A stretch of 64,000 nt of DNA, from the NCBI GenBank assembly GCA_000469685.2, contig LS997566.1, positions 13,601,618 through 13,665,617 on the forward strand, in the 5' to 3' direction. Below are positions 13,131 through 22,460 of this stretch, piece by piece. Under the pieces are notes generated by a model. It saw nothing but the letters and a program-made list of their open reading frames with translations, was not told the origin of the DNA and made no database searches. This DNA is from Haemonchus contortus. Taxonomy: Eukaryota > Nematoda > Chromadorea > Rhabditida > Trichostrongylidae. Each line of letters starts with the position of its first letter. Within the stretch, counting starts at the first letter, position 1. The translations under genes were made by a program, and so were the position numbers.

Positions 13131-13151
13131 CGCGTCAATTGCTTATGCCAT
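13131..13151 (+). repeat. Left subterminal repeat (probable second transposase site)
   Basis: CGCGTCAATTGCTTATGCCA repeats the inner part of the terminus with one change, starting 178 bp from the left end. Tc3 is known to carry a second transposase-binding site about 180 bp from each end, and the mirrored copy at 14333-14353 supports the same design here. Confidence 0.8.
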
Positions 13152-13240
13152 GCCGACATTGCTACGAAATATCTTAAGTCCACGCAGCCCTATAGCCTTC
13201 TGTCCAAAACTGTCCTGTCCGCAATCCAAAGCAGTCCACC

Positions 13241-14283
13241 ATGCCTAAGGGTCGTCGTCTATCTTCAACAGAACAAAGCCAAATTCTATCGCTTCGTCAA
13301 GCAGACCATAGCAACAAGGCCATCGCGGAACAACTCGGCCGATCAAGACGCTGCATCGACGGTTTCGTGAAGAACTCTGCGGCATACTGTCAAGCACACG
13401 GAGGAGGACGTCCACTGAAATTGACACGAGCCGACCACAGACTGATCGCTAGATTGGCTTCCAATTCAACCATGAGTGCCAATCAGATCCGTGCACGACT
13501 TTCACTAAATGTGTCGACTTCCACTGTATTGCGAGCTATTCGTCGTCAAATATTCTTGAGGAGGGAAAGGATGAAGCTAGCTCCCCGTCTGACCAGGAGC
13601 CATCGCGAAGCCCGACTCGAGTTTGCAAGAGAAATTTTTTCAAGAAACTGGAGAAAGGTGAGGGTTTTGACTCATTTTAGAAAGTGTATTGCTAGGCTCC
13701 TACATGGTTTAGGTGATTTTTTTCGATGAAAAGAAATTCAATCTGGATGGTCCTGACGGGCATGTTTATTACTGGAGGGATCTACGAAATGAGCCTAGGA
13801 TTTTTGCGAAACGTGTATTAGGCGGAGGAACTGTTATGGTATCGGCGGCCTTCTCTTCCTATGGAACGCTGGATATGGAATTCATCTCCACGCACATGAA
13901 TTCGCAAGAGCATCAAGATATTTTTCAGCGCAGTTTGCTTCCTTACCTCCACGATCATAGGCGGAAAAGACTCGTTTTCCAACAGGATAACGCTCCTGCA
14001 CACGTCTCGCGTTCAACTTTGGGGTGGCTAGGGGATCACCATGTGGATGTACTGGATTGGCCTCCATGCTCCCCGGACCTAAACCCCATAGAGAATCTCT
14101 GGGGTATCTTGGTGCGCAGGGTCTTTGCCGGGGGGTCCAGTATGACAGTGTTTCTTCACTGAGAGCAGCCATTCTAAGGCATGGAACTCAATTCCAGAAA
14201 ATGTAATTCAAAATCTCGTTGACAGTATGCCAAATAGAATTCTCGAAGTTATTCGTGAAGTAGGTGTTCTAACTAAGTATTAA
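13241..14283 (+). pseudogene. Tc3-like transposase, C-terminal frameshifts
   Basis: Exon 1 (13241-13657) encodes 139 residues: a bipartite helix-turn-helix DNA-binding domain (RLSSTEQSQILSLRQADHSN, then AIAEQLGRSRRCI), a GRP linker, and a second HTH. A 55-bp phase-0 intron (13658-13712, GTGAGG...TTTAG) follows. Exon 2 carries the catalytic core with Asp144 (FFDEKKFN), Asp231 (QQDNAPAH) and Glu266 (PIENLWG), spaced as DD34E. The frame is then broken twice by apparent single-base losses, one at the G run near 14132 and one near 14181. Coding-like sequence continues in shifted frames to a stop at 14281-14283. The catalytic core is intact, but this copy would make a protein with an altered C-terminus. 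It binds the element's own ends and performs cut-and-paste transposition into TA. Confidence 0.88.
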
Positions 14284-14332
14284 TGTTTTACCAATTGTGC
14301 TTTTTTCTGTTTTTTTTATTATGCGTTGAAGT

Positions 14333-14353
14333 ATGGCATATAGTTTTGACGCG
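14333..14353 (-). repeat. Right subterminal repeat of Tc3-like element
   Basis: Reverse complement CGCGTCAAAACTATATGCCA is a diverged copy of the left subterminal repeat, and its outer edge is again exactly 178 bp from the element end. The matching distance makes a functional origin much more likely than chance. Confidence 0.72.
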
Positions 14354-14500
14354 GCATATTTATTAAAATGAACTGTAAAAATGAAGCTGTTTTTTTGAAC
14401 GGGTGTATATCTCGTATATGTGAGTCTCTGACACAGTCCACTGTAGTGCAGTATGTCACATGTGACAGAAGTGGGTAGGAACCGCGATAACAGGAAAATG

Positions 14501-14531
14501 TGGGGGTGGCATATGCAATTGACGCGCACTG
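14501..14531 (-). repeat. Right terminal inverted repeat of Tc3-like element
   Basis: It ends in ATTGACGCGCACTG followed by TA, the reverse complement of the left terminus. A (CTGT)n microsatellite begins just outside it at about 14545. Confidence 0.92.
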
Positions 14532-14542
14532 TATATAAAGCG

Positions 14543-14570
14543 CTCTGTCTGTCTGTCTGTCTGTTTGTAC
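14543..14570. repeat. CTGT microsatellite
   Basis: Five to six copies of CTGT (the last diverged to TTGT) lie 12 bp outside the Tc3-like element. Confidence 0.8.
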
Positions 14571-14949
14571 GGAAATTCGATACAACCTAAAGAAACACTT
14601 GGAGAAGTCGGGTCAAGTTTGGAATGGGATGAGCATAGGGTAAGTGCAACAGAGCACATGTGAGCCTGGCGGAGCTCCGCCCCCAAGGGGCGGGGCATGC
14701 ACCGGCATTGGGCGGGGTCATGGGCGAATTCTTCTTATTCGGTCTCCTAACATTCCAGACACCGGGAAAAAACGTGCAAAGCTGAGGGATAGGTCAACAA
14801 TCAAAATAAAGGAAACTTACCGGCGGTGGGCGGAACGTTCTCGCAGTAGACGGTACTTTCCACAGAGATCCTTAACTCGATTTAACGAAGGCGTCGAGAC
14901 CCAGGAAAAAAATGGAAAGAGTGAGCAAGGCCTTATGCGTGCTGAGCAT

Positions 14950-15690
14950 GCATAAGTATAGCGAAGCCCCGCTCACGAGGGGCGGGGCGCGCGTTGAGAT
15001 GAAAGCTACTTTTCAAAAATGAGTATAACTTCGTTCGAAAGAGTTATAGAATAGTAGTATAAAAAAAGTGGTTAGAGGTAATGGGACAAATGTGGTCAAA
15101 TCCCGAAAGTGGGCGGGGTTGGCACCAAAGTAGGCGGGGCTTAGATGAAAAATTTGTAACTCTATTCAGAAGCGTTCTGGGATGCGGCAAAAAGGTGTCA
15201 ACGTGTAAAAGAACAAATGTGGTCAAATCCCGAAAGTGGGCGGGGTTGGCACCAAAATGGGCGGGGCTTAGATCAAAAATTCACAACTCTACTCAGAAAC
15301 GTCCTGGGATGCGGCAAAAAGGTGTCAAGGTGTAAAAGAACAAATGTGGTCAAATCCCTAAAGTGGGCGGAGTTGGCACCAAAGTGGGCGGGGCTTAGAT
15401 CAAAACTTATAACTCCGTTTAAAAACATCCTAGAGTGCGGGAAAAAAGTGGTTAGAGGTAATGGAACAAGTGTGGCAGTCTTCAAAGTGGGCGGGGCAGG
15501 CACATGGAAGCTGGGCTAGGACCAAAAATTCATCTCTTCAAAAACTCTCTGGAATGCAGAAAAAATGGTTTGGAGCAGTCAAAAGAAGGGTGGTCAAGTT
15601 TACCGTGGGAAGGGTTTGCAGTAGGGTGGACGGAGCTATGATCAACCACTAATAACTGTGCTCAAATATATCGAGCGTGATGCTCTCAGC
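14950..15690 (+). repeat. Tandem satellite, ~127-bp unit, GGGCGGGG-rich
   Basis: Units start at about 15083, 15211, 15338 and 15463 (spacing 128, 127, 125), with a degenerate unit before (from about 14950) and after (to about 15690). Each holds ACAAATGTGGTCAAATCCC, two copies of GTGGGCGGGG separated by a GGCACCAAA-type spacer, then TTAGAT, an A/T-rich stretch and GGATGCGGCAAAAAGG. The plus strand stays open across units in one frame (words such as KSRKWAGLAPKWAGLRSK), but this follows from a period near a multiple of three and is not evidence of a protein. The region 14640-14720 shows related GGGGCGGGGC motifs with local palindromes. Confidence 0.88.
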
Positions 15691-16325
15691 AGTTCAGCGT
15701 TCGAATTTAGAGAGAACTATCTTATTCTGATTATCCAACATTCCGCTGAATGACTCCATCGTGGATAAGTGGCCGTCGACATATACTGCGCGCGTTAGCG
15801 TGCATAGCCAAACTGGTGAAATATACAGTAAAGAGAGGGAGTTTTTGCTTACAAGAGAGATACTAGCGCAGGGAGCGAGAGCTGGTTTTCAATTTTTCAA
15901 AAGAGAGCGTCATACTCTTTCATCAAGCGGAGCTGCAGTGACAGTTGCTCTATGCGCTAACCAAAACAGAAGTTTGCTGGGATTCTTGGCAGAATAAAGC
16001 GGGAAACTAGCGAATTGCCTTCTCTGCTCTACGTAGTTACTGCAATACTATGCCTTCAAAAAGTTCGCACCACGTGCTTTTGTAATGGAAAAAATCGGAA
16101 AGAACAATTTAAAAAGTGAAGTGCTATTTTCAATTTTGGAAACATTCGATTGGAAAGCTTTTTAGTCACACTATGTGCTCTCGAACTAAGAGATGAACTC
16201 TAGAGCAATCATGCCCGTTTCGCATTGCTTATAGGTAACACGACTAAGAAATGTCAACATATCAACCTGATATTAAGTAATGAATAATTAAAAGATTAGG
16301 CACTATTAAAGTTTGGTTAACTCAC

Positions 16326-16400
16326 CGTCCGCAGAAATGAGACGTCGTCTTGCTCTCCTCCTGATGTTTCCTCTTTGTCCGCCATCGCTTATCGCATTCC
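16326..16400 (-). CDS. First coding exon, ryanodine receptor (UNC-68-like), partial
   Basis: On the minus strand a TGTATTTTAG acceptor ends at 16401, the exon starts at 16400, and an ATG lies at 16385-16383. Twenty codons follow to a consensus donor (CG|GTGAGT, exon end 16326, phase 0). They encode MADKEETSGGEQDDVSFLRT. Ryanodine receptors start with a short acidic leader followed by an FLRT motif just before the first beta-trefoil domain, and the nematode UNC-68 leader is very similar in pattern. The channel releases calcium from the endoplasmic or sarcoplasmic reticulum in muscle. An acceptor just before the start codon suits trans-splicing of a leader. I could not find exon 2 in lower coordinates, so the rest is beyond the window or was missed. 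The identification rests on only 20 residues. Confidence 0.6.
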
Positions 16401-16904
16401 CTAAAATACATGTAAAATTGGGCAAAGTGTGATCGTGGATGATTAGACTGCGGACGACTGACGACGAATTAAACTTGCGAAAAAGAAGCAACAAATGATC
16501 GAAGCCTCGCAAGTGCAAACACTTCATCTTGCCACGATGCCATCTACAAACTCTGCTAAGCGAGGAAAGACTACGCAAAATTACCGAAGGCCCTTATGTC
16601 AGGTGCCAGGCCGGTTGATTCTGCCCTGCCAGAACGCATATATCGAAAAGAGCCATTACGCTTCGTAGACGTGAATGTTGTCTAGCGATATTATGCAATA
16701 GCACCATTTTATTCAAAGGACGTTAGGATAATACGGTAGTACGAGATTGATGCTAATTTCTTGAGACACAAATTTACGTGCATTGTCGATTCTCTATAGG
16801 AATCCTTGCCGCCCTCTGACAATCACGACATTCAGGATTGTTCCTGCCTCAGAGTTAAGACCTGCAGTAATCCGTTAGATCCCCGAGCGTTTCTATCGTA
16901 AATT

Positions 16905-17259
16905 ATGTCAGATCAACGAGAGAACAACTTCGAGGATTCGTCCTCTACGGATAGGGAAGCAGTGCTCGCACTACTGACTCGACATCACACTGCATTCAGA
17001 GAGACCCTGCCAGCCATATATCCGCTAGTCGTTTATTCTCTCGCTTTCGTTCTAGAGGACGACAACACTGGACGAGTTTTGTCGTCCAGACAACCCGTTG
17101 TTCGAATACAAGCGAGATCTCAACGAAGTGAAGAATAGGCCGGAGGCTACAACTAGCAGCTCTGACGAAGATGCTCGAGGGCGACCAGAGCAACGTTGTT
17201 CTACATCCTCAGGAACACGATTACAGGAAACTTCTTGCTCGATGAGCCCCACCAACTGA
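16905..17259 (+). CDS. Candidate gene, acidic Ser-rich N-terminal exons, unknown protein
   Basis: ATG at 16905 opens an acidic frame (MSDQRENNFEDSSSTDREA, 16905-16961). It can be spliced in phase 0 (GTGCTC donor; pyrimidine-rich TTCTAG acceptor) to an exon from 17056 to a stop at 17257-17259. That exon reads RTTTLDEFCRPDNPLFEYKR and continues through DLNEVK into a TSSSDEDARGRPEQR tract. The composition is typical of a nuclear or regulatory protein, but I do not recognise it. The donor is weak, so the joining is uncertain, and the second exon may instead leave via a GTGAAG donor near 17130. It is divergent from the ryanodine-receptor exon, 0.5 kb away. Confidence 0.4.
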
Positions 17260-17526
17260 CCCATAGTCTCCACCCCGTGCGTAACTAGCCTTTAGCTCCT
17301 TCTCACCTCCTGCTCTGGTGATTTTTTGCAGGTTCTAGTGACAGATTGGGATTTTCGGAACAACAACGAGAAGGTCGCTGCCCGTCTCTTGAAAGGAAAA
17401 GATCCGTTCTGCAGCCTTAGTCAGAATAGCATCTCAGAAAGGTTTTTCTGCACAACTCATACTAAAAAGGAAGACTATACCATGACCCCTCTCCTTCCTT
17501 CCTCAAAACTAGAGAGTCATGGCTAG

Positions 17527-17820
17527 CAGCGACAGCAGTCAGCTCCGCAACTCGCTCATGAAATTGAAGAAAAGCATCCGAGAAATTTTAACCCATCTTT
17601 TGCACGATGGTGCTCGGCCTCACGTCGCAGTTCAGTTTACAGAAACATGCCTGGAATAATTTCTCCAAACTTTTCTATGATCGCCCCTGACTATCCTGTC
17701 ACCTTTCTAGGCACCACCAGTTCACTGGCCAAGATGATGTTCACCTATTCTGTTGACTCCAGAAATGCTGTGGCTCATAGCTTCAACTCACAGTCCTCTC
17801 ATTTCGGGAGAAAAGAATAA
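17527..17820 (+). CDS. Candidate coding exon, unknown protein
   Basis: A frame of about 97 codons without an early ATG runs from after a CTAG acceptor-like site (17523-17526) to a stop at 17818-17820. It contains PQLAHEIEEKHPRNFNPSFA, RRSSVYRNMPGIISPNFSM and SFNSQSSHFGRKE. The lack of stops over this length in otherwise stop-rich DNA and the protein-like composition suggest an exon. It may belong to the same plus-strand gene as 16905-17259, but the connecting splice sites are unclear. No domain recognised. Confidence 0.4.
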   Translation, partial: QRQQSAPQLAHEIEEKHPRNFNPSFARWCSASRRSSVYRNMPGIISPNFSMIAPDYPVTFLGTTSSLAKMMFTYSVDSRNAVAHSFNSQSSHFGRKE

Positions 17821-18033
17821 CCGACTTGCCCCACGTCGCATGGATGGCATACATAGATAACAGTGATGATTATGTGATCAAAGGAGTAAGAGTATGAATT
17901 AGGACGTCCGCAGCAACGTAATAAGACCATGTCATGTGTTTGGAGGAAGCACGGTAGCAGCGATCTCATTTTGGAAGTGTTCGGTTGTTTCGCAACACTC
18001 CTTCTCGTTGAATTTTTAGTTTCGCTATTTCAG

Positions 18034-18214
18034 AAGTTGCTGGATCCACGACGACTTCAACTGCTGTCACAACACTCCCATCGACCTGCAAAATGAGGTG
18101 ATTCATTTACGACTGGCCGAGGCCTCGCACTACCAGGCGTTCACTTTCGACGAAGCCACTGTGGAGGTGAATCCGACTCATAGCCCCAGCTTTCTCCGTG
18201 TGATGCATTCTTGA
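18034..18214 (+). CDS. Candidate terminal exon, unknown protein
   Basis: A strong nematode acceptor (TTTCGCTATTTCAG) ends at 18033. After one base that completes a codon, 59 codons run to a stop at 18212-18214. The peptide includes SCWIHDDFNCCHNTPIDLQN, EVIHLRLAEASHYQAFTFDE and ends PSFLRVMHS. A GTGAAT donor at about 18168 could end the exon earlier. The acceptor, the open frame and the composition together make this one of the better orphan exons. Function unknown. Confidence 0.45.
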
Positions 18215-18510
18215 GTACCATCTTTGGACGAAAACAACAGCATGGGCAATGTTTGCTCGGGACATATTTCGACCTTAGTTGGAAAAGACACGTTTGAGGA
18301 GCAAAGCGAGTCGAGTGAACATTAACCGTGGCCTGTCGTTAGCTACAGCATTAACTTCGCGCCCTGATCTAAATGCTCACAATCCGGGAGAGGCACGATC
18401 ACTTGATCAGAAAAATACAATCAAATAGAAAAGTCGCTCATTTACTGCTCTCTTAGCATGTGGAAGCGCGCAAGTGGAACGACAAACAATAGAAAAACGA
18501 AAAAAAGAAA

Positions 18511-18708
18511 TTGTACCGAATCATCACATTGGTCGAAATGATCAAGGCAGCAAGCGAGGATCAATCAAGCGGATTAAAGTACTATGATGAGACTCACAGA
18601 ATGAAGTTATTGAAAGAGCACATTGACTGCACTAAAGGAAATAGCTATATTCTATTTAACTTGCGACCAACTGACCCCGAACCAGCAGTCCAACAAGTGG
18701 TCTCCTAA
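18511..18708 (+). CDS. Possible small ORF or exon, unknown
   Basis: About 60 open codons end in a stop at 18706. The first ATG is at 18538 and gives a 56-residue hydrophilic peptide (MIKAASEDQSSGLKYYDETH and onward, with LKEHIDCTKGNSYILFNLRP). It could be an exon downstream of the candidate gene at 16.9-18.2 kb. No clear acceptor or domain. Confidence 0.2.
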   Translation: MYRIITLVEMIKAASEDQSSGLKYYDETHRMKLLKEHIDCTKGNSYILFNLRPTDPEPAVQQVVS

Positions 18709-19152
18709 TTTTTACGTTAGCAGCCGTGTGGCGCTGACCTCACATTGATCGGATTCCTTAGGCGTCGTTAAGTGCTTCGGGTAACTTCTCTATACCGCAA
18801 AAGATCCCTACAAAACCTCCAAAACCTTTCGGTGGTATCTGCTCCTGACCAAAGATTCATAACTATAAGATCAGGTTAGATTAATCCCTTTTTTCAAAAA
18901 AAATCACTGTAAGGGAAGTGAAGAATTGGATAGCTTCAACTTCATCAACGTACTTGAGTTGCGCCCTACTTTTTCTCTAAGACAACAAAAAGCATCTACA
19001 TAAAAAACTCCGTAGGACATGCACACGGCCGTGGTGGAGGTCCTCAATGTAGATGCTCTGCTTTCATCCTACCTGTTCTCTTTCATTTCCTATGTAGTTG
19101 CTAATCCCTCATTGTAGAAGCCTGCCATTATCTTCAATTGCGTCATTATCTC

Positions 19153-19603
19153 CTATCTCATATATACGTCATCTTCTGTTGTGACGTAGATTTCAGTAGC
19201 ATCCTTCTTAATCCTTCTACCTCTTTGTGTAGTCCTCGTACTCGCTAGCCCTAAGCTTATTCCACCCTGTGATCCCGCAAGATTCTCAACTCGTGTTATT
19301 AGTACCGTATGTAGTACTGCTCTGGTTGGAGGGATGGAGCCTACACAGCCTCGTCGTTCATGGCCCAAGCATTTTCCGCCCAACAACATGTGCAGGTCTA
19401 CCTTTAGCAAAACGAGTTTCCCTTCCATGACTCTTCCTGACGTGCAAGCACTTGCCATTACAAAGCATGCACTGTGGCGCACCGATATTTCCCTGAGCGT
19501 ACTTGGTCGTTGGACTCGGAGGGTACTAATGGAGTCCCTCATTTCGTGCTTCTCTGTATTGGGGATGGGGGGGGGGGCCATGGAGTGCATATTTTTCCTC
19601 TAA
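19153..19603. other. Region open on both strands, not recognised
   Basis: A 145-codon minus frame (MHSMAPPPIPNTEKHEMRDS at its start) overlaps an 89-codon plus frame (ending LSVLGRWTRRVLMESLIS and beyond). Length and composition suggest a decayed coding element, but I could not place either frame in a family. A 12-base G run interrupts it at about 19567-19578. Confidence 0.3.
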
Positions 19604-20549
19604 TATACTGAAAAACCAGGACAAAAAGAAATCGCGTAGTAGTTCTACAGACTAATGCGTGTTCTTCTTCCTTATTCTTTCCCTTTTCACATCAATCAAG
19701 TCCCTATTTTTCTCTTTCCTCCCATTGCTAACGTGCATTTCTCGAAGTGAGAAAGTGCTACTGAGAGAGACAATCTCCTATCACTGCAGCTGCCCCTGTT
19801 TACAATGTACTGCAAAGTTTTTGCACTACATCGGCCCTGCAGAATGGTCTGGCTAACAAGAAGAGGGATCATGTTCCTTGGGTAGCTATAAAATAGCAAT
19901 GTTTGCATCCTATCAAAAGCAGCGGCCTTAGCTCTCGAGAATAATCGTAAGAAAGCAACTTTGGATGCATGGTAGGCCCAAAAAAGCTTTTTATGGCACG
20001 ATCGCGTAGTGGTCCGGAAAAGGTGTAAATTGCCCGCTAACATATGGTATGGTTCCAACCCCATCCCAGATAATTAATTTGTTGCGAAGTGACTTCCGAA
20101 TCGGGCTTCAAGGCGATATCCGTTTGAAAAGGGGATACAGATTGCAACGAGCTGGCTCAAATAGGATAGTATAAATGGAGATGTGAATGATAGTTTTCCG
20201 GAAACTCCGTTAACTATTTCGTTTGCTCGAGGTACACTTGGTGATTACTTGACCAACTAGAGCTCTAACAATATGTAAGACTATGACCGTATCAATTTTT
20301 TAGGAATTGTGCTTTCCTACACACAAAGATTGCTAATTTTCGTTTTGTGCCATGGGATCTAAAAAACACAACACGGACATTATTCTCCTTTTGAGCCTGA
20401 GTTTTCATCATTTAGTGTTCGTCAGGTATTGATTTCTATTGAATTAGTTGCGGTTGTCAAGAGCGAGGCTGTCGAAGGTACTTGTAACCGCCATAAAAAT
20501 GATCCATGACGTCTTTGGAGACATAAAGCGGAGAGCGCTATGAACTTAC

Positions 20550-20870
20550 GTCAAAACCGACTTCTTCGAATTCAAAACTCCGGCTATGCTTTGATTGGAA
20601 CACATGATCAAAAGTCAGGGATGAGCACATCATTGAGTCGATCGTGGAATTATTAGGAGCTGTCAGGGGATGGTGATGGGACTGCTCGCGCTCTACTCTC
20701 GAAGTAAATCTCCAACCCACGGTCTGATCTTTTGATGGAGCTTTCACTTGATTACATTTGTGAAGACCTCCAAGATAGGGCAGGAAAGTTTGCCGGGAAC
20801 CAAATTGAAAAACTTCATCAAAATATACAAGGTAGATTTTAAGGTTCCGCAAATGCGTGATGCGTGCCAC
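20550..20870 (-). CDS. Candidate coding exon with strong donor, unknown protein
   Basis: A 107-codon minus-strand frame ends at a perfect donor (GAC|GTAAGTTC, exon end 20550, phase 0). Peptide words include NQVKAPSKDQTVGWRFTSRV, HHHPLTAPNNSTIDSMMCSS and SRSFEFEEVGFD. The 5' limit is uncertain because the frame opens with an ATG at 20870 but an internal acceptor may be used. It could be part of one minus-strand gene with the exon at 23937-24130, now separated by a Penelope-like insertion. No domain recognised. Confidence 0.42.
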
Positions 20871-21994
20871 TCATCCTCTCGAGCCTCCCCCAAATACCAA
20901 ATTATTTTTATAGTGTCGTTTATGTGACAGGTGTTTGTTTGATGTCTTGATTGTGTCTTCGGGTTACTGTATCACATATTCACGGAACTTTAAGATCCGT
21001 CTTGTTCAAAATAGTTGGAGAATGTGATGACAATTATACGGGGATGCAGAAAATAATTTACAGCGTCCAACTGCCCATCAATCAAACTTGCTAGTTTTGC
21101 TGATAACGAGCTCATCACAACGTGCCTAGCAATAATCCAACCTATAACTGCTCATTTACAACTTAGTTCTGGATTTGATTGTCAAGTAATGATGCAGGGT
21201 AGAACTTTTGTGCTTGCCTACCCCTTCATTGGGACTCTTACTCTACGTCATTACCATAATTATTTATTGATGACTGCCTAATCATATGTTCCGCTCAAGA
21301 AGAGATGGACATATGCTTTCACCTCCTTAACAACTGGGCAGATCAAATCAAATTCACGAGGGAAAGTCCTAAGGAGAGCTGGCTACCATTCCTCAATATC
21401 CAGATCCAGCTGGCGAGGGGAATAGTGCGGACCAAATGGTACCGTTAGCCGAGCTGTAAGAATATCCTTATTCACTACCGCTCGGCCCACCTCTTAAGAA
21501 CAAAACAATCTGTTATCAACAATATGTTCAGATTTGCCAGTGAGGTCTCCTCTGATACGGATCTCAAAACAGAATCGCTGGACATAGCTCGAAGGGTTGC
21601 GTTGTCTAATGGGTATCCTCACTGCCACGGGGGTTCACAACGTGGGGGCATTTTCCATCTCGTAGAATTCCGTAGAATTCGTGAACGAGCACCAGTCAAT
21701 AAGGTGGCAATTTGTCTGCCGTTCATTTCCGAAGAAATGAGCAGAGCAATTCGATCAAGTTTGACTAGGTGTGATCTACAGGAAGAAGTCATGGTTGTGG
21801 AAATACCCCCAGGAAACCTCTGTCGACAACTGGTCCGCAATCACCTATACGCCTCTCGTGTGACACTCCAGATTGCCTTGTGTTTCCTTCCAATCGGCGG
21901 GGTGATTGCATGAGAGCAGGGGTTATCTACGAAATTCGTTGCCTGGCCTGTGGAGCTGAGTATATTGGGGAAACAGGGCGTCCCCTTCGTACAC

Positions 21995-22059
21995 GGAGGG
22001 GCTGAGAAAGTCTCGCACTCAAACATTTGGAGGGGCTGAGAAAGTCTCGCACTCAAACA
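21995..22059 (+). repeat. 31-bp tandem duplication inside the GIY-YIG frame
   Basis: The same 31 bases (GGAGGGGCTGAGAAAGTCTC and onward) occur at 21995-22025 and 22029-22059. The 34-bp offset shifts the frame and introduces a stop (GGC TGA), cutting the nuclease after the YIGETGRP segment. Confidence 0.9.
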
Positions 22060-22435
22060 CCACTGAGGATGCATCGAATTTTGTGCCAAGATGGGAACGA
22101 ATTCACAATTTCAATAGCCATCCTGACACTAGAAACGGAGACCACTGCGCGGAAAGCTTTTGATGCGTGTTGGATTGCAGCTAGGGACCCACAAATTAAT
22201 AGGAAGGAAGAGTGTGTGGCCGTAACCCGTGACTTCGCGCCTTTTCTCGACCTCTGCAAATTTTGAAATTACGGTGAGGTCAGGAGGGAGGTAGGCTTGC
22301 TCATTGCACGCAGACGTTACATTCTGGGTGGTCGATCTAACGCTCCGGCGATATAGATCAAGGTAAGCCTCCTGTATACTGAGTCCAGGAGGTCTCCTAG
22401 TCTAGAGAAGTGTCTGGGTTTATCTTGCCTTATTA

Positions 22436-22460
22436 TGACGAAGGCGAGCTAGCCGAAACG
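22436..22460 (+). ncRNA. Hammerhead-ribozyme-like motif at Penelope 3' end
   Basis: TGACGAAGGCGAGCTAGCCG is followed by AAACG. This gives a TGANGA core half, a GGC/GCC stem closed by a short loop, and a GAAAC core half, the arrangement of a hammerhead ribozyme. Such motifs are known in Penelope-like elements. The base before TGA is A where the catalytic core needs C, and stems I and III are not obvious, so this copy is probably inactive or only hammerhead-derived. Confidence 0.4.

Larger units (their letters stand above)
12953..14531 (+). mobile_element. Tc3-like DNA transposon (Tc1/mariner superfamily), full length
   Basis: The element is 1579 bp, flanked on both sides by TA (12951-12952 and 14532-14533), as expected for TA target-site duplication. 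The ends are inverted repeats beginning CAGTGCGCGTCAATTGCATA, perfect for 25 bp and then near-perfect for several more. A second copy of the inner part of the terminus sits 178 bp in from each end. A transposase with one short intron lies between. Both structure and protein point to the Tc3 branch rather than Tc1 itself. The good preservation of both ends suggests fairly recent insertion, only 20 bp from the end of an older mariner relic. Confidence 0.92.

Noticed and set aside
15081..15519. Overlapping plus frames of 84-100 codons with repeated KWAGLAPKWAGLRSK-type words
   Set aside because: They are produced by the tandem satellite; the repeat period, not selection, keeps them open.
17535..17660. 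Mariner transposase trace (HDGARPHVAVQFTE) in another frame
   Set aside because: The similarity is confined to one short motif, and a different frame is open for about 97 codons with protein-like composition across the same bases.
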